A DNA stretch of 64,000 nt from Bradyrhizobium manausense (GCF_018131105.1 NZ_JAFCJI010000001.1:1426001-1490000), one strand, 5' to 3'. Positions 29,720 to 39,439 are shown, counted from the stretch's first letter. Translations and numbers: made by a program. Notes: a model not told the origin generated them from the letters alone.

Positions 29720-30088
29720 ATGATTCAGATGCAGACCAACCTCGACGTGGCCGATAATTCCGGCGCACGCCGTGTCATGTGTATCAAGGTGCTCGGGGGC
29801 TCCAAGCGCCGCTACGCCACGATCGGCGACATCATTGTCGTCTCGATCAAGGAAGCCATTCCGCGTGGCAAGGTGAAGAAGGGCGACGTGATGAAGGCCG
29901 TCGTGGTGCGTGTCCGCAAGGACATCCGCCGCGCTGACGGTTCGGTCATCCGCTTCGACCGCAACGCCGCCGTTCTGATCAACAACCAGTCCGAGCCGGT
30001 CGGCACCCGTATCTTCGGGCCCGTGCCGCGCGAGCTGCGCGCCAAGAACCACATGAAGATCATCTCGCTCGCGCCGGAGGTGCTGTGA
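29720..30088 (+). CDS. rplN: 50S ribosomal protein L14
   Basis: L14 contributes to intersubunit bridges B5 and B8 and is a site of RsfS binding. The 122-residue product starts [19 protein letters not shown] and includes [17 protein letters not shown]. An AAGAGGACGAGG ribosome-binding region precedes the ATG. It opens the spc operon. Its TGA overlaps the rplX start by one base (TGATG). Confidence 0.98.
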   Translation: MIQMQTNLDVADNSGARRVMCIKVLGGSKRRYATIGDIIVVSIKEAIPRGKVKKGDVMKAVVVRVRKDIRRADGSVIRFDRNAAVLINNQSEPVGTRIFGPVPRELRAKNHMKIISLAPEVL

Positions 30089-30402
30089 TGGCTGCGAAGA
30101 TCCGCAAGGGCGACAAGGTCGTCGTGCTGACCGGCCGCGACAAGGGTCGTAGCGGCGAAGTGTTCGAAGTTCGTCCCGACGCCGGTACGGCGCTGGTGCG
30201 CGGCATCAACATGGTCAAGCGTCACCAGAAGCAGACGCAGGCCCAGGAGGGCGGCATCATCTCGAAAGAGGCGCCGATCCAACTGTCCAACATCGCGTAT
30301 GTCGGCAAGGACGGAAAGCCGACCCGCGTCGGATTCAAGATTCTGGCGGACGGCAAGAAGGTCCGCATCGCCAAGAGCTCGGGAGCTGAGATCGATGGCT
30401 GA
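30088..30402 (+). CDS. rplX: 50S ribosomal protein L24
   Basis: L24 is an assembly initiator located near the tunnel exit. The 104-residue product starts [20 protein letters not shown] with the KOW motif in the first 35 residues. The ATG at 30088 overlaps the rplN stop by one base; a GTG three bases earlier is also in frame but less likely. Its end overlaps the rplE start by eight bases. Confidence 0.97.
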   Translation: MAAKIRKGDKVVVLTGRDKGRSGEVFEVRPDAGTALVRGINMVKRHQKQTQAQEGGIISKEAPIQLSNIAYVGKDGKPTRVGFKILADGKKVRIAKSSGAEIDG

Positions 30403-30952
30403 GGCCGCTTACACCCCGCGCTTGCGCGCGGAATACGACGCGAAGATCCGCACGGTCATGACCGAGAAGTTCGGTTATGAGAACGTCATGCAGGTTCCGC
30501 GCCTGGACAAGATCGTGCTGAACATGGGCGTTGGCGATTCCGTCAACGACCGCAAGAAGGCCGAGACCGCCGCTGCCGAACTGACCCAGATCGCCGGCCA
30601 GAAGGCGATCGTGACCTATTCGCGTATCGCGATCGCGACCTTCAAGCTGCGTGAAAACCAGCCGATCGGCTGCAAGGTCACGCTGCGCAAGGCCCGCATG
30701 TACGAGTTCATGGATCGCCTGGTGACGGTCGCGCTGCCGCGCGTCCGCGACTTCCGCGGCCTGAACCCGAAGAGCTTTGACGGTCGCGGCAACTACTCGC
30801 TCGGCATCAAGGAACACATCATTTTCCCCGAGATCGACTTCGACAAGGTCACGGAAGCCCGCGGTATGGACATCACCGTCTGCACCACGGCCAAGACCGA
30901 CGAAGAGGCGAGGGCCTTGTTGACCGCTTTCAATTTCCCGTTCCGGCAGTGA
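30395..30952 (+). CDS. rplE: 50S ribosomal protein L5
   Basis: L5 binds 5S rRNA and forms part of the central protuberance. The 185-residue product begins [19 protein letters not shown] and contains the signature [17 protein letters not shown]. The ATG at 30395 lies inside the end of rplX (eight-base overlap). The upstream in-frame extension is only the rplX region. rpsN follows after 46 bases. Confidence 0.97.
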   Translation: MAEAAYTPRLRAEYDAKIRTVMTEKFGYENVMQVPRLDKIVLNMGVGDSVNDRKKAETAAAELTQIAGQKAIVTYSRIAIATFKLRENQPIGCKVTLRKARMYEFMDRLVTVALPRVRDFRGLNPKSFDGRGNYSLGIKEHIIFPEIDFDKVTEARGMDITVCTTAKTDEEARALLTAFNFPFRQ

Positions 30953-30998
30953 GACGCTGACTTAAAGCCTCTCAAACGCGGATACCCAGGAGCCAAGC

Positions 30999-31304
30999 AT
31001 GGCAAAGAAGAGTTCAGTCGAGAAGAACAACCGGCGCAAGCGGATGGTGAAGAACGCCGCCCCCAAGCGCGAGCGGTTGAAGGCGATCATCGCCGACAAG
31101 ACGCTGCCGATGGAGGAGCGGTTCGCCGCCACCCTGAAGCTTGCGGAAATGCCGCGCAATTCGTCGGCCACCCGCATCCGTCTGCGTTGCGAGCTGTCGG
31201 GTCGCCCGCGCTCGAACTATCGCAAGAACAAGCTGTCCCGTATCGCGCTGCGCGACCTTGGCTCCAAGGGCATGGTCCCGGGCCTCGTGAAGTCGAGCTG
31301 GTAA
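30999..31304 (+). CDS. rpsN: 30S ribosomal protein S14
   Basis: S14 is a head protein near the A site. The 101-residue product is the longer, zinc-free type: it lacks the paired CxxC motifs of the short zinc form. It begins [16 protein letters not shown] and ends [13 protein letters not shown]. It sits in standard spc order between rplE and rpsH, with rpsH 14 bases on. Confidence 0.98.
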   Translation: MAKKSSVEKNNRRKRMVKNAAPKRERLKAIIADKTLPMEERFAATLKLAEMPRNSSATRIRLRCELSGRPRSNYRKNKLSRIALRDLGSKGMVPGLVKSSW

Positions 31305-31318
31305 GGAGGGTCGTTTAA

Positions 31319-31717
31319 ATGTCTACGCACGATCCAATCAGCGATCTGATCACCCGTATCCGCAACGCGCAGATGCGCTCCAAGAACAAGGTCTCCACGC
31401 CTGGTTCGAAGATGCGCGAAAACGTCCTCGAAGTGCTGAAGAGCGAGGGCTACATCCGCGGTTACGCCACGCTCGAGCATTCGTCGGGCCGCAGCGAGAT
31501 CGAGATCGAGCTGAAGTATTTCGACGGCGAGCCCGTCATCCGCGAGATCGAACGTGTCTCCAAGCCCGGGCGTCGCGTTTACGCCTCGGTGAAGAACTTG
31601 CCGCGGGTCAATAACGGACTCGGTATTTCGGTGTTGTCGACGCCGAAGGGGATCATGGCCGACCACAGTGCGCGTGAAGCGAACGTGGGCGGTGAAGTCC
31701 TCTTCACGGTGTTCTGA
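31319..31717 (+). CDS. rpsH: 30S ribosomal protein S8
   Basis: S8 is a primary 16S rRNA binder, and in E. coli it represses the spc operon by binding near rplE. The 132-residue product starts [18 protein letters not shown]. Its C-terminal domain has [20 protein letters not shown], the rRNA-binding signature. A TAAGGAGGG sequence before it combines the rpsN stop with a strong ribosome-binding site. Confidence 0.98.
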   Translation: MSTHDPISDLITRIRNAQMRSKNKVSTPGSKMRENVLEVLKSEGYIRGYATLEHSSGRSEIEIELKYFDGEPVIREIERVSKPGRRVYASVKNLPRVNNGLGISVLSTPKGIMADHSAREANVGGEVLFTVF

Positions 31718-31733
31718 GAAGGATTTTTGATCC

Positions 31734-32267
31734 ATGTCACGTGTTGGCAAAAGGCCTGTTGCGGTGCCGTCCGGTGTGACCGCGACCGTTGACGGGCAGA
31801 CCGTCAAGATGAAGGGGCCGAAGGGCCAGCTTCAGTTCGTCGTCCATGACGACGTCGAGGTGAAGCTCGAGAACGGCCAGGTCAAGGTGAACCCGCGGGT
31901 TGAGACCAATCGCGCGCGGGCGCTGTACGGTACCGCTCGCGCCCAGGTCGCGAATCTGGTCGAAGGCGTCACCAAGGGCTTCGAGAAGAAGCTCGAAATC
32001 ACCGGCGTCGGTTACCGCGCCGCGATGCAGGGCAAGAACCTGCAGCTCGCGCTCGGCTACAGCCACGACGTGGTCTACGCGATCCCGGAAGGGATCACGA
32101 TCACCGTGCCGAAGCCGACCGAGATCACGGTGACGGGTAGCGACATCCAGCGCGTCGGCCAGGTCGCCGCTGAGATCCGCTCTTATCGCCCGCCGGAGCC
32201 CTACAAGGGCAAGGGCGTGAAGTATGTTGGCGAATTCATCTTCCGCAAGGAAGGCAAGAAGAAGTAA
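31734..32267 (+). CDS. rplF: 50S ribosomal protein L6
   Basis: L6 lies near the sarcin-ricin loop. The 177-residue product has two L6 repeats and ends in the conserved [16 protein letters not shown] region. It begins [16 protein letters not shown]. The gene is 16 bases after rpsH and 11 before rplR, consistent with one operon. Confidence 0.98.
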   Translation: MSRVGKRPVAVPSGVTATVDGQTVKMKGPKGQLQFVVHDDVEVKLENGQVKVNPRVETNRARALYGTARAQVANLVEGVTKGFEKKLEITGVGYRAAMQGKNLQLALGYSHDVVYAIPEGITITVPKPTEITVTGSDIQRVGQVAAEIRSYRPPEPYKGKGVKYVGEFIFRKEGKKK

Positions 32268-32278
32268 CGGAGCCGGTC

Positions 32279-32641
32279 ATGTCCAAAGCCAAGGTTACAA
32301 ATGCCCGGCGCAAGCGGAGTGTGCGGCTGAAGCTGCGCCGCTCCGGTGGTGGTCGTCCGCGCCTGTCGGTGTTCCGCTCGTCGAAGCACATCTACGCCCA
32401 GGTCATCGACGACCTGAAGGGCGAGACGCTGGCCTCTGCCTCGTCGCTCGAGAAGTCGATGCGCGACGGCGGCAAGACCGGCGCCGACATCGATGCAGCG
32501 AAGGCGGTCGGCAAGCTGCTGGCCGAGCGCGCCGCCGAGAAGGGCGTCAAGGAAGTCGTGTTTGATCGCGGCAGCTACCTCTACCATGGGCGCGTCAAGG
32601 CTCTCGCCGACGCTGCGCGTGAGAGCGGGCTGAGCTTCTAA
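32279..32641 (+). CDS. rplR: 50S ribosomal protein L18
   Basis: L18 carries 5S rRNA into the large subunit. The 120-residue product has the basic N-terminus [14 protein letters not shown] and the 5S-binding core [19 protein letters not shown], ending [19 protein letters not shown]. Order and spacing match the spc operon; rpsE follows after 44 bases. Confidence 0.98.
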   Translation: MSKAKVTNARRKRSVRLKLRRSGGGRPRLSVFRSSKHIYAQVIDDLKGETLASASSLEKSMRDGGKTGADIDAAKAVGKLLAERAAEKGVKEVVFDRGSYLYHGRVKALADAARESGLSF

Positions 32642-32685
32642 CAGAATTTGAGGATTGAGGCGCAAGCCTCTGAAGGATTGGAAAA

Positions 32686-33279
32686 ATGGCAGAACGCGAA
32701 CAACGTGGTGGACGCGATCAACGCGGCGGCGGACGTGAACGCAAGGAGCGCGAGGAGCGCGACAGCGAGTTCGTCGACAAGCTGGTCCACATCAACCGCG
32801 TGGCCAAGGTCGTCAAGGGCGGTAAGCGCTTCGGTTTCGCAGCGCTGGTCGTGATCGGCGATCAGAAGGGCCGCGCCGGCTTCGGTCACGGCAAGGCACG
32901 CGAAGTGCCTGAGGCGATCCGCAAGGCCACCGAGTCCGCCAAGCGCAACCTGACCCGCGTGTCGCTGCGCGAGGGCCGTACGCTGCATCACGACATCGCC
33001 GGCCGTCATGGCGCGGGCCGTGTCTACCTGCGTGCTGCTCCGGCCGGTACCGGCATCATCGCCGGCGGCCCGATGCGCGCCGTGTTCGAGACGCTCGGCG
33101 TCCAGGACGTGGTCGCGAAGTCGATCGGCTCGTCGAACCCGTACAACATGGTTCGCGCGACCTTCGATGCGCTGAAGCACCAGGACAGCCCGCGTTCGGT
33201 CGCGGCGCGCCGCAACATCAAGGTCTCCACCCTCCAGGGTCGTCGCGTCGGCGGCGATGCCGAGGCGGCGGCGGACTAA
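32686..33279 (+). CDS. rpsE: 30S ribosomal protein S5
   Basis: S5 helps set decoding accuracy and forms part of the mRNA entry site. The 197-residue product is longer than the E. coli form (167) because of a Arg/Glu/Gly-rich N-terminal extension of about 25 residues ([20 protein letters not shown]). The double-stranded RNA-binding domain [19 protein letters not shown] and the C-terminal S5 domain are intact. Such extensions are common in alphaproteobacteria. Confidence 0.98.
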   Translation: MAEREQRGGRDQRGGGRERKEREERDSEFVDKLVHINRVAKVVKGGKRFGFAALVVIGDQKGRAGFGHGKAREVPEAIRKATESAKRNLTRVSLREGRTLHHDIAGRHGAGRVYLRAAPAGTGIIAGGPMRAVFETLGVQDVVAKSIGSSNPYNMVRATFDALKHQDSPRSVAARRNIKVSTLQGRRVGGDAEAAAD

Positions 33280-33304
33280 CCAACGCTTTTCGGAGTAGAC
33301 CACG

Positions 33305-33499
33305 ATGGCCAAGGCCGCAAAGACGATCAAGCTTGAGCAGACCGGCAGCGCGATCCGCCGCCATCACTCGCAGCGTTCAACGCTGATCGGGCTCAAGCTC
33401 AACAAGATCGGCCGCACTAGCGAACTGCCGGACACCCCGGCGGTCCGCGGCATGATCGAAAAGGTTCACCATCTCGTTCGCATCGTCGACGAGAAGTAA
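33305..33499 (+). CDS. rpmD: 50S ribosomal protein L30
   Basis: L30 is a small large-subunit protein. The 64-residue product has the compact fold with [16 protein letters not shown] and the conserved [17 protein letters not shown]. It lies 25 bases after rpsE and 16 before rplO. Length matches the usual 58-65 residues. Confidence 0.97.
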   Translation: MAKAAKTIKLEQTGSAIRRHHSQRSTLIGLKLNKIGRTSELPDTPAVRGMIEKVHHLVRIVDEK

Positions 33500-33515
33500 G
33501 ATAAGGAGCAGGGCG

Positions 33516-34001
33516 ATGAAGCTCAGCGATATCGCCGACAACGCCGGCTCGCGCAAGAAGCGCATGCGCGTTGGTCGTGGCATTGGTTCGGGCAAGGGCA
33601 AGCAGTCCGGCCGCGGCGGCAAGGGCCAGACCGCGCGTTCGGGTGTGCGCATCAAGGGCTTCGAAGGCGGTCAGATGCCGTTGCATCGCCGTCTGCCCAA
33701 GCGCGGCTTCAACAACATCTTCCGCGTCGAGTACGCCGAGATCAATCTCGACCGTCTCCAGGACGCGGTCGATGCCAAGAAGCTCGAGGCGGGTGCGGTC
33801 GTGAACGTCGAGGCCCTGGTGAAGGCCGGCGTGCTGCGTCGCGCCAAGGCCGGCCTGCGGCTGCTCGGCCGCGGCGACCTCAAGGCCAAGCTGAACATCG
33901 AAGTCCACGGTGCCACCAAGTCCGCGATCGAAGCGGTCGAGAAGGCCGGCGGTTCGGTGAAGATCCTCGCCCCTGCCAAGGAAGAAGGCGAGGCGGCGTA
34001 A
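33516..34001 (+). CDS. rplO: 50S ribosomal protein L15
   Basis: L15 is a late-assembly large-subunit protein. The 161-residue product has the Gly/Lys/Arg-rich N-terminal extension ([20 protein letters not shown]) that threads through rRNA and a globular C-terminal domain. An AAGGAG ribosome-binding site precedes the ATG. A small hairpin (34015-34033) follows, then a 150-base spacer to secY. Confidence 0.98.
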   Translation: MKLSDIADNAGSRKKRMRVGRGIGSGKGKQSGRGGKGQTARSGVRIKGFEGGQMPLHRRLPKRGFNNIFRVEYAEINLDRLQDAVDAKKLEAGAVVNVEALVKAGVLRRAKAGLRLLGRGDLKAKLNIEVHGATKSAIEAVEKAGGSVKILAPAKEEGEAA

Positions 34002-34014
34002 CAACTGCGTCATT

Positions 34015-34036
34015 GGCCCGCGCCTCGCGGGCCTTT
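34015..34036 (+). terminator. weak terminator-like hairpin after rplO
   Basis: GGCCCGC (34015-34021) and GCGGGCC (34027-34033) form a perfect 7-bp stem with a GCCTC loop, followed by only TTTA. Partial termination or pausing before secY is possible. Confidence 0.45.
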
Positions 34037-34151
34037 ACGCAAGCGGGACGATGGACTTATCGAAGCCGAAGCCCCAGATAATGTCCGGCGTCCGCTAAAG
34101 TAGCCCGGCCGCGGGTATGACGGCGCAAAAGGCGGCGGGAGAAAGTCCAAT

Positions 34152-35483
34152 ATGGCCTCAGCAGCGGAACAACTGGCAGCCAACCTCAATTTCGGCGCGT
34201 TTGCCAAGGCCGACGAACTGAAGAAGCGCATCTGGTTCACCCTGGGTGCGCTGCTTGTTTATCGGCTCGGAACCTACATCCCGCTGCCCGGCATCGATCC
34301 CAACATCTGGGAGCAGGTGTTCAAGTCGCAGGCAGGCGGCATCCTCGGCATGTTCAACATGTTCGCCGGCGGCGGTATCCACCGCATGGCGATCTTCGCG
34401 TTGAACATCATGCCGTACATCTCGGCCTCGATCATCATCCAGCTCCTGACCACCGTCTCGCCGCAGCTCGAGGCGCTGAAGAAGGAAGGTGAGGCGGGCC
34501 GCAAGACGCTGAACCAGTACACCCGTTACCTCACGGTGATCCTGGCCGCGTTCCAGTCCTACGGCATCGCGGTCGGCCTCGAAGGCGCCGGCAACGTCGT
34601 CAGTGACCCCGGCATGTTCTTCCGTCTGTCCACCGCGATCACGCTGACCGGCGGCACCATGTTCCTGATGTGGCTGGGCGAGCAGATCACCTCCCGTGGT
34701 ATCGGTAACGGCATCTCGCTGATCATTCTCTCCGGCATCGTCGCCGAACTGCCGGCCGCGCTCGCCAACATGCTCGAGCTCGGTCGTCAGGGCGCGATGT
34801 CGACCGGCCTGATCCTGATCGTGATCGTGATGGCGGTCGCCGTGATCGCCTTCATCGTGTTCATGGAGCGTGCCCAGCGCCGGCTGCTGATTCAGTATCC
34901 GAAGCGCCAGGTCGGCAACAAGATGTTCGAGGGCCAGTCCTCGCATCTGCCGCTCAAGCTCAACACCTCCGGCGTGATCCCGCCGATCTTCGCGTCCTCG
35001 CTGCTGCTGCTGCCGACCACGGTTGCGAATTTCAACGCGGGCAAGGGGCCGGAATGGTTCCAGTGGATCACGACCCAGCTCGGGCACGGCCGTCCGCTGT
35101 TCCTGATCATGTATCTCGCGCTGATCGTATTCTTCGCCTTCTTCTACACCGCGATCGTATTCAACCCGACCGAGACCGCGGACAACCTGAAGAAGCATGG
35201 CGGTTTCATTCCGGGCATCCGTCCGGGCGAGCGCACCGCGGAATATATCGACTACGTGCTGTCGCGCATCACTGTGCTCGGCGCGATCTATCTCGCGATC
35301 GTCTGCTTGATCCCGGAAATCCTGATCTCCTATGCCTCGGTGCCGTTCTACTTCGGCGGCACTTCGCTGCTGATCGTGGTCAGTGTTACCATGGACACGG
35401 TGGCGCAGGTGCAGGGCTATCTGCTGGCCCATCAGTATGAAGGCCTGATCCGCAAGTCGAAGCTGCGGGGCCGCCGCCGCTAA
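34152..35483 (+). CDS. secY: preprotein translocase subunit SecY
   Basis: SecY is the channel of the SecYEG translocon. The 443-residue product has ten predicted membrane helices, with the plug and first helix region [17 protein letters not shown] near residues 35-52 and the signature [16 protein letters not shown] near 177-192. The C-terminal cytoplasmic tail [15 protein letters not shown] is basic. It is followed by two hairpins and then adk, the usual alphaproteobacterial neighbour. Confidence 0.99.
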   Translation: MASAAEQLAANLNFGAFAKADELKKRIWFTLGALLVYRLGTYIPLPGIDPNIWEQVFKSQAGGILGMFNMFAGGGIHRMAIFALNIMPYISASIIIQLLTTVSPQLEALKKEGEAGRKTLNQYTRYLTVILAAFQSYGIAVGLEGAGNVVSDPGMFFRLSTAITLTGGTMFLMWLGEQITSRGIGNGISLIILSGIVAELPAALANMLELGRQGAMSTGLILIVIVMAVAVIAFIVFMERAQRRLLIQYPKRQVGNKMFEGQSSHLPLKLNTSGVIPPIFASSLLLLPTTVANFNAGKGPEWFQWITTQLGHGRPLFLIMYLALIVFFAFFYTAIVFNPTETADNLKKHGGFIPGIRPGERTAEYIDYVLSRITVLGAIYLAIVCLIPEILISYASVPFYFGGTSLLIVVSVTMDTVAQVQGYLLAHQYEGLIRKSKLRGRRR

Positions 35484-35501
35484 GACGCGACGCCCTCTCG
35501 C

Positions 35502-35547
35502 GGTGGCGCGCTGGCGCCACCGATTCGCCGCGCGAGGAACGCGCGGC
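35502..35547 (+). repeat. two consecutive hairpins after secY
   Basis: Hairpin 1: GGTGGCGC (35502-35509)/GCGCCACC (35514-35521) with a GCTG loop. Hairpin 2: GCCGCGCG (35527-35534)/CGCGCGGC (35540-35547) with an AGGAA loop. Both stems are perfect and have no U-tract. They may mark an mRNA processing point between secY and adk. Confidence 0.6.
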
Positions 35548-35760
35548 GCCCGCGGAAGGCGATCGACAACCGTTCGGTCGCACCGGCAGAGCTGCCCTCA
35601 ATGTAGCGCAATCACTGATTTCAAAGCTGTCTTGGCGTCCGGGCATTTGCTCCCCTATGATATCGGTGGCGGTGCGGCGCTGATTATGATTTGCACTGTG
35701 ACAGAACTTTCAAACAGGGGTGCGCGACCTATCGCTCACCAATCCGGGGGGCGTACGGCG

Positions 35761-36663
35761 ATGAGAATTATACTTCTGGGACCGCCAGGATCGGGCAAGG
35801 GGACCCAGGCGCAGCTGCTGGTGCAGCGCTATGGCATCGTCCAGCTCTCGACCGGTGAGATGTTGCGTGCAGCCGTCGCGGCGGGAACGCCGGTCGGGCT
35901 GAAGGCCAAGGAGATCATGTCCAGCGGCGGCCTCGTTCCCGATGAGGTTGTGGTGGGCATCATCTCCGACCGCATCGACCAGCCCGACGCCAAGAACGGG
36001 TTCATTCTCGACGGCTTCCCGCGCACCGTGCCGCAGGCTGAGGCGCTCGATGACCTGCTTCGGCACAAGCACCTCAAGCTCGACGCCGTGATCGAGCTCC
36101 GCGTCAACGAAAGCGCGCTGCTGAGTCGCGTCGAGACCCGTGTCGCCCAGATGCGGGAGCGCGGGGAGGAGGTTCGGGTCGACGACACGCCGGAGGTCCT
36201 GACCAAGCGGCTCGCCAGTTATCGCAGCCTGACGGAACCGCTGATTCACTACTATTCCGAACGGCGGAAGCTCTCGACCATCGACGGCATGATGGCGATC
36301 GACGAGGTTACCCGCGCGATCCACCGCCAGTTGCTGGCGCTGGGTGCGGTTGAACCCAAGACCCATGGCAAGTCCCATGGCCGCAGCGCGGCCAAGGCGG
36401 CGCCTGCCAGGAAGGCGGCCAAAAACACCAGGACAGCCAGGAAAGCGGCCAAAAAGCCTGCGAAAGCTGCCAAAAAGGCCGCCAAATCGACGAAATCCGC
36501 CAAAAAGACCGTGAAGGGGGCCAGGAAGGCGGCCAGGAAAACGGTCAAGAAAACAGCCAAGAAAACAGCCAGGAAAGCGGTCAAAAAGACCGCAAAAAAG
36601 GCCGTCAAAAAAGCTTCGAAGAAGGCTCCAAAAAAGGTCACGAAAAAGCGAGCCAAACGCTAG
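35761..36663 (+). CDS. adk: adenylate kinase with Lys/Ala-rich histone H1-like C-terminal tail
   Basis: Adenylate kinase interconverts ATP + AMP and 2 ADP. Residues 1 to about 195 form a normal short (lidless-type) enzyme: P-loop [10 protein letters not shown] (8-17), AMP-binding [11 protein letters not shown], and FILDGFPRT (81-89). Residues about 200-300 are an added tail of Lys, Ala and Arg with repeated AKKA and KKTAKK units, like histone H1 or HctB-type tails. Such a tail would bind nucleic acid. The usual length in related families is about 190-220 residues. The ATG at 35761 is set by [10 protein letters not shown]; upstream in-frame codons cover the spacer hairpins. Confidence 0.93.
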   Translation: MRIILLGPPGSGKGTQAQLLVQRYGIVQLSTGEMLRAAVAAGTPVGLKAKEIMSSGGLVPDEVVVGIISDRIDQPDAKNGFILDGFPRTVPQAEALDDLLRHKHLKLDAVIELRVNESALLSRVETRVAQMRERGEEVRVDDTPEVLTKRLASYRSLTEPLIHYYSERRKLSTIDGMMAIDEVTRAIHRQLLALGAVEPKTHGKSHGRSAAKAAPARKAAKNTRTARKAAKKPAKAAKKAAKSTKSAKKTVKGARKAARKTVKKTAKKTARKAVKKTAKKAVKKASKKAPKKVTKKRAKR

Positions 36664-36669
36664 CGGCGG

Positions 36670-36699
36670 TTGACGAAAGCCCCCTGAATCCCTTAATAA
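36670..36699 (+). promoter_or_regulatory. candidate sigma-70 promoter for the alpha operon
   Basis: TTGACG (36670-36675), 18 bases, TAATAA (36694-36699). It starts right after the adk stop and lies about 150 bases before rpsM. A hairpin (GGGC, GTGTTC / GAACAC, GCCC; 36757-36789) follows in the leader and could be a feedback site. Confidence 0.45.
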
Positions 36700-36850
36700 G
36701 CCCGCATCCAAGTCGGATAGTTTCAAACGATGCCGGGCCCCAGGAAGACCAGGGGTGGGCGTCGTGTTCGCGTTTGTGAACACCTGCCCGAGAAACATAA
36801 GCACTTAAAGCCCGATTCCTGACGAGGGATCGGCAACAGGAGAGAAGGCC

Positions 36851-37219
36851 GTGGCCCGTATTGCCGGCGTGAACATTCCGACCAACAAGCGCGTGCTGAT
36901 CGCGCTCCAGTACATCCATGGCATCGGCCAGAAGATCGCTGGTGAGATCCTCGAAAAGGTGAAGATCCCCGAGGATCGTCGCGTCAATCAGCTCAGCGAC
37001 GCTGAAGTGCTCCAGATCCGCGAAGTGATCGACCGCGACTATCTCGTCGAGGGCGATCTGCGTCGCGAAGTCGGCATCAACATCAAGCGTCTGATGGACC
37101 TCGGCTGCTATCGCGGCCTGCGTCATCGTCGCGGTCTGCCAGTGCGCGGTCAGCGCACCCACACCAATGCGCGTACGCGCAAGGGCCCGGCCAAGGCCAT
37201 CGCCGGCAAGAAGAAGTAA
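36851..37219 (+). CDS. rpsM: 30S ribosomal protein S13
   Basis: S13 contacts P-site tRNA and bridges to L5. The 122-residue product starts at a GTG (36851), read as (M)[14 protein letters not shown], the universal S13 start. The helix-two-turn-helix region and the basic C-terminal tail [20 protein letters not shown] are intact. It opens the alpha operon. A structured spacer follows (37239-37274) before rpsK. Confidence 0.97.
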   Translation: MARIAGVNIPTNKRVLIALQYIHGIGQKIAGEILEKVKIPEDRRVNQLSDAEVLQIREVIDRDYLVEGDLRREVGINIKRLMDLGCYRGLRHRRGLPVRGQRTHTNARTRKGPAKAIAGKKK

Positions 37220-37238
37220 GTTTTCGAATCCAATCACG

Positions 37239-37274
37239 GCGTGTGGCGATAGGGGAAACCCGTTCGCCACGCGC
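37239..37274 (+). promoter_or_regulatory. composite hairpin in the rpsM-rpsK spacer
   Basis: GCGTGTGGCGA (37239-37249) pairs with TCGCCACGCGC (37264-37274), 11 bp with one G-U wobble. Inside, GGG-GAAA-CCC (37252-37261) forms a second short stem with a GNRA tetraloop. There is no U-tract. It looks like a structured RNA element rather than a terminator. Confidence 0.55.
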
Positions 37275-37341
37275 CTCTCGTTCCATCAGGTGTAGCCGCT
37301 GGCATTACGGCGGCGTTTGAGATCTCCAGGAAAGGTACTCT

Positions 37342-37731
37342 ATGGGCAAGGAAGCCACCCGCGTTCGTCGTCGTGAGCGCAAGAACATCGCCTCCGGCGT
37401 CGCGCACGTGAACTCGTCCTTCAACAACACGACCATCACCATCACCGACGCGCAGGGCAACACGATTGCCTGGTCCTCCGCCGGCACGATGGGCTTCAAG
37501 GGCTCGCGCAAGTCGACCCCGTATGCCGCTCAGGTCGCCGCCGAGGACGTGTCGAAGAAGGCGCAGGAACACGGCATGCGCACGCTGGAAGTCGAAGTCG
37601 CCGGTCCCGGTTCGGGCCGTGAGTCGGCGCTCCGCGCGCTGCAGGCCGCGGGCTTCACCGTCACCTCGATCCGCGACGTGACCACGATCCCGCACAACGG
37701 TTGCCGTCCGCGCAAGCGTCGGCGCGTCTGA
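37342..37731 (+). CDS. rpsK: 30S ribosomal protein S11
   Basis: S11 lies on the 30S platform near the E site. The 129-residue product begins [19 protein letters not shown] and contains [20 protein letters not shown] and the C-terminal signature [19 protein letters not shown]. In many bacteria rpsD follows it; here rpoA does instead, with an intrinsic terminator in between. rpsD is not found in this window. Confidence 0.98.
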   Translation: MGKEATRVRRRERKNIASGVAHVNSSFNNTTITITDAQGNTIAWSSAGTMGFKGSRKSTPYAAQVAAEDVSKKAQEHGMRTLEVEVAGPGSGRESALRALQAAGFTVTSIRDVTTIPHNGCRPRKRRRV

Positions 37732-37740
37732 TGCGAAGTT

Positions 37741-37772
37741 GCGGGCGCATCGGCGCCCGCGATGTTTTTTTT
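37741..37772 (+). terminator. intrinsic terminator between rpsK and rpoA
   Basis: GCGGGCGC (37741-37748) and GCGCCCGC (37753-37760) form a perfect 8-bp stem with an ATCG loop. After GATG comes a run of eight T's (37765-37772). The four-base gap before the T-run may weaken it. It would lower read-through into rpoA. Confidence 0.7.
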
Positions 37773-37843
37773 AAGAAGCCGCGGGTTTGATCTGCGGTCT
37801 TTCTCCAACGCCAGTATTTGAATTTTCAAATCGACTGGCCTGT

Positions 37844-38875
37844 ATGGGTGAAACAGTGACGATCCAGAAAAATTGGCAAGAACTGATTCGGCCGAACAAG
37901 CTCCAGATTCAGCCCGGTAGCGATTCGACCCGCTTTGCGACCATCGTCGCCGAGCCGCTCGAGCGCGGCTTCGGCCAGACGCTCGGCAACGCGCTGCGCC
38001 GCATCCTGCTCTCCTCGCTCCAGGGCGCGGCGGTGCAGTCGGTGCACATCGACGGCGTGCTGCACGAGTTCTCCTCGATCGCCGGTGTCCGCGAGGACGT
38101 CACCGACATCGTGCTGAACATCAAGGACATCGCGATCAAGATGCAGGGCGAAGGCCCGAAGCGCATGGTCGTGAAGAAGCAGGGCCCGGGCGCTGTCACC
38201 GCCGGTGACATCCAGACCGTCGGCGACGTCGTGGTGCTCAATCCCGACCTGCAGATCTGCACGCTGGACGAGGGCGCCGAGATCCGCATGGAGTTCACGG
38301 TCGCCACCGGCAAGGGCTACGTGCCCGCCGAGCGCAACCGCCCCGAGGACGCGCCGATCGGCCTGATCCCGGTCGACAGCCTGTACTCGCCGGTCCGCAA
38401 GGTCTCCTACAAGGTCGAGAACACCCGTGAGGGCCAGATCCTCGACTACGACAAGCTGACGATGACGATCGAGACCAACGGCGCGCTGACGCCGGATGAT
38501 TCCGTGGCCTACGCTGCGCGCATCCTGCAGGATCAGCTCAACGTGTTCGTCAACTTCGAAGAGCCGCGCAAGGAAGTCGCCCAGGAGATCATCCCGGACC
38601 TCGCCTTCAATCCGGCCTTCCTCAAGAAGGTGGACGAGCTCGAGCTCTCGGTGCGTTCGGCCAACTGCTTGAAGAACGACAACATCGTCTACATCGGCGA
38701 CCTCGTGCAGAAGTCGGAAGCGGAAATGCTCCGTACCCCGAACTTCGGCCGCAAGTCGCTGAACGAGATCAAGGAAGTGCTGGCTCAGATGGGTCTGCAC
38801 CTAGGCATGGAAGTGCCGGGCTGGCCGCCGGAGAACATCGACGAGCTCGCCAAGCGCTTCGAAGATCACTACTGA
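37844..38875 (+). CDS. rpoA: DNA-directed RNA polymerase subunit alpha
   Basis: The alpha subunit dimerises to start RNAP assembly. Its C-terminal domain binds UP elements and activators. The 343-residue product has the N-terminal assembly domain ([18 protein letters not shown], about residues 46-63) and the C-terminal helix-hairpin-helix domain ([18 protein letters not shown], about 302-319). The ATG at 37844 gives [11 protein letters not shown]; a GTG at 37856 giving (M)TIQKNW is an alternative start used in some relatives. A 16-base AT palindrome lies just upstream. Confidence 0.97.
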   Translation: MGETVTIQKNWQELIRPNKLQIQPGSDSTRFATIVAEPLERGFGQTLGNALRRILLSSLQGAAVQSVHIDGVLHEFSSIAGVREDVTDIVLNIKDIAIKMQGEGPKRMVVKKQGPGAVTAGDIQTVGDVVVLNPDLQICTLDEGAEIRMEFTVATGKGYVPAERNRPEDAPIGLIPVDSLYSPVRKVSYKVENTREGQILDYDKLTMTIETNGALTPDDSVAYAARILQDQLNVFVNFEEPRKEVAQEIIPDLAFNPAFLKKVDELELSVRSANCLKNDNIVYIGDLVQKSEAEMLRTPNFGRKSLNEIKEVLAQMGLHLGMEVPGWPPENIDELAKRFEDHY

Positions 38876-38889
38876 TCCGCTTTTCACCG

Positions 38890-38920
38890 TCGCGGTCGGA
38901 GCAATCCGGCCGCGATTTTT
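38890..38920 (+). terminator. intrinsic terminator between rpoA and rplQ
   Basis: TCGCGGTCGG (38890-38899) pairs with CCGGCCGCGA (38906-38915), 10 bp with one G-U wobble and an AGCAAT loop, followed directly by TTTTT (38916-38920). It lies 14 bases after the rpoA stop, so rplQ may depend on read-through or on its own promoter. Confidence 0.75.
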
Positions 38921-38998
38921 ATGGGCGAACGCAGGAAGCCCACCTGAGCAACTGGTCCGACGAACCGTCGCGGCAGTTCTAAAATAAGGAATAGTTAC

Positions 38999-39415
38999 AT
39001 GCGTCACGGCAAGGTTCATCGGAAACTCAACCGCACGGCCGAGCATCGCCGCGCGATGTTCGCAAACATGTGCGCCGCACTGATCAAGCACGAGCAGATC
39101 GTCACCACGTTGCCCAAGGCCAAGGAGCTTCGTCCGATCGTCGAGAAGCTCGTCACCCTCGGCAAGAAGGGCGGCCTGTCCCTGCGCCGCCAGGCCATCT
39201 CCGAGATGCGCGACAAGGATCAGGTCAAGAAGCTGTTCGACGTGCTGGCGCCCCGCTACAAGGATCGCCAGGGCGGCTATACCCGCATCATCAAGGCCGG
39301 CTTCCGCTACGGCGACAACGCCGCGATGGCTGTGATCGAGTTCGTCGATCGCGACGTCGATGCCAAGGGCCAGGACTCCGGTCCGGTGCAGGCCAAGGAA
39401 GCCGAGGCGGCGTAA
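38999..39415 (+). CDS. rplQ: 50S ribosomal protein L17
   Basis: L17 surrounds the tunnel exit. The 138-residue product starts [20 protein letters not shown] with the family signature region and has a C-terminal acidic extension (about 20 residues) beyond the E. coli form. A TAAGGAA ribosome-binding site lies before the ATG. It ends the alpha operon and is followed by an intrinsic terminator. Confidence 0.98.
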   Translation: MRHGKVHRKLNRTAEHRRAMFANMCAALIKHEQIVTTLPKAKELRPIVEKLVTLGKKGGLSLRRQAISEMRDKDQVKKLFDVLAPRYKDRQGGYTRIIKAGFRYGDNAAMAVIEFVDRDVDAKGQDSGPVQAKEAEAA

Positions 39416-39439
39416 GCCGGCCGGCATAGAGTTCTCGGA

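Noticed and set aside
35503..35760. Upstream extension of the adk frame through the secY-adk spacer
   Set aside because: It would translate two hairpins and gives an Arg-rich sequence unlike any adenylate kinase N-terminus.
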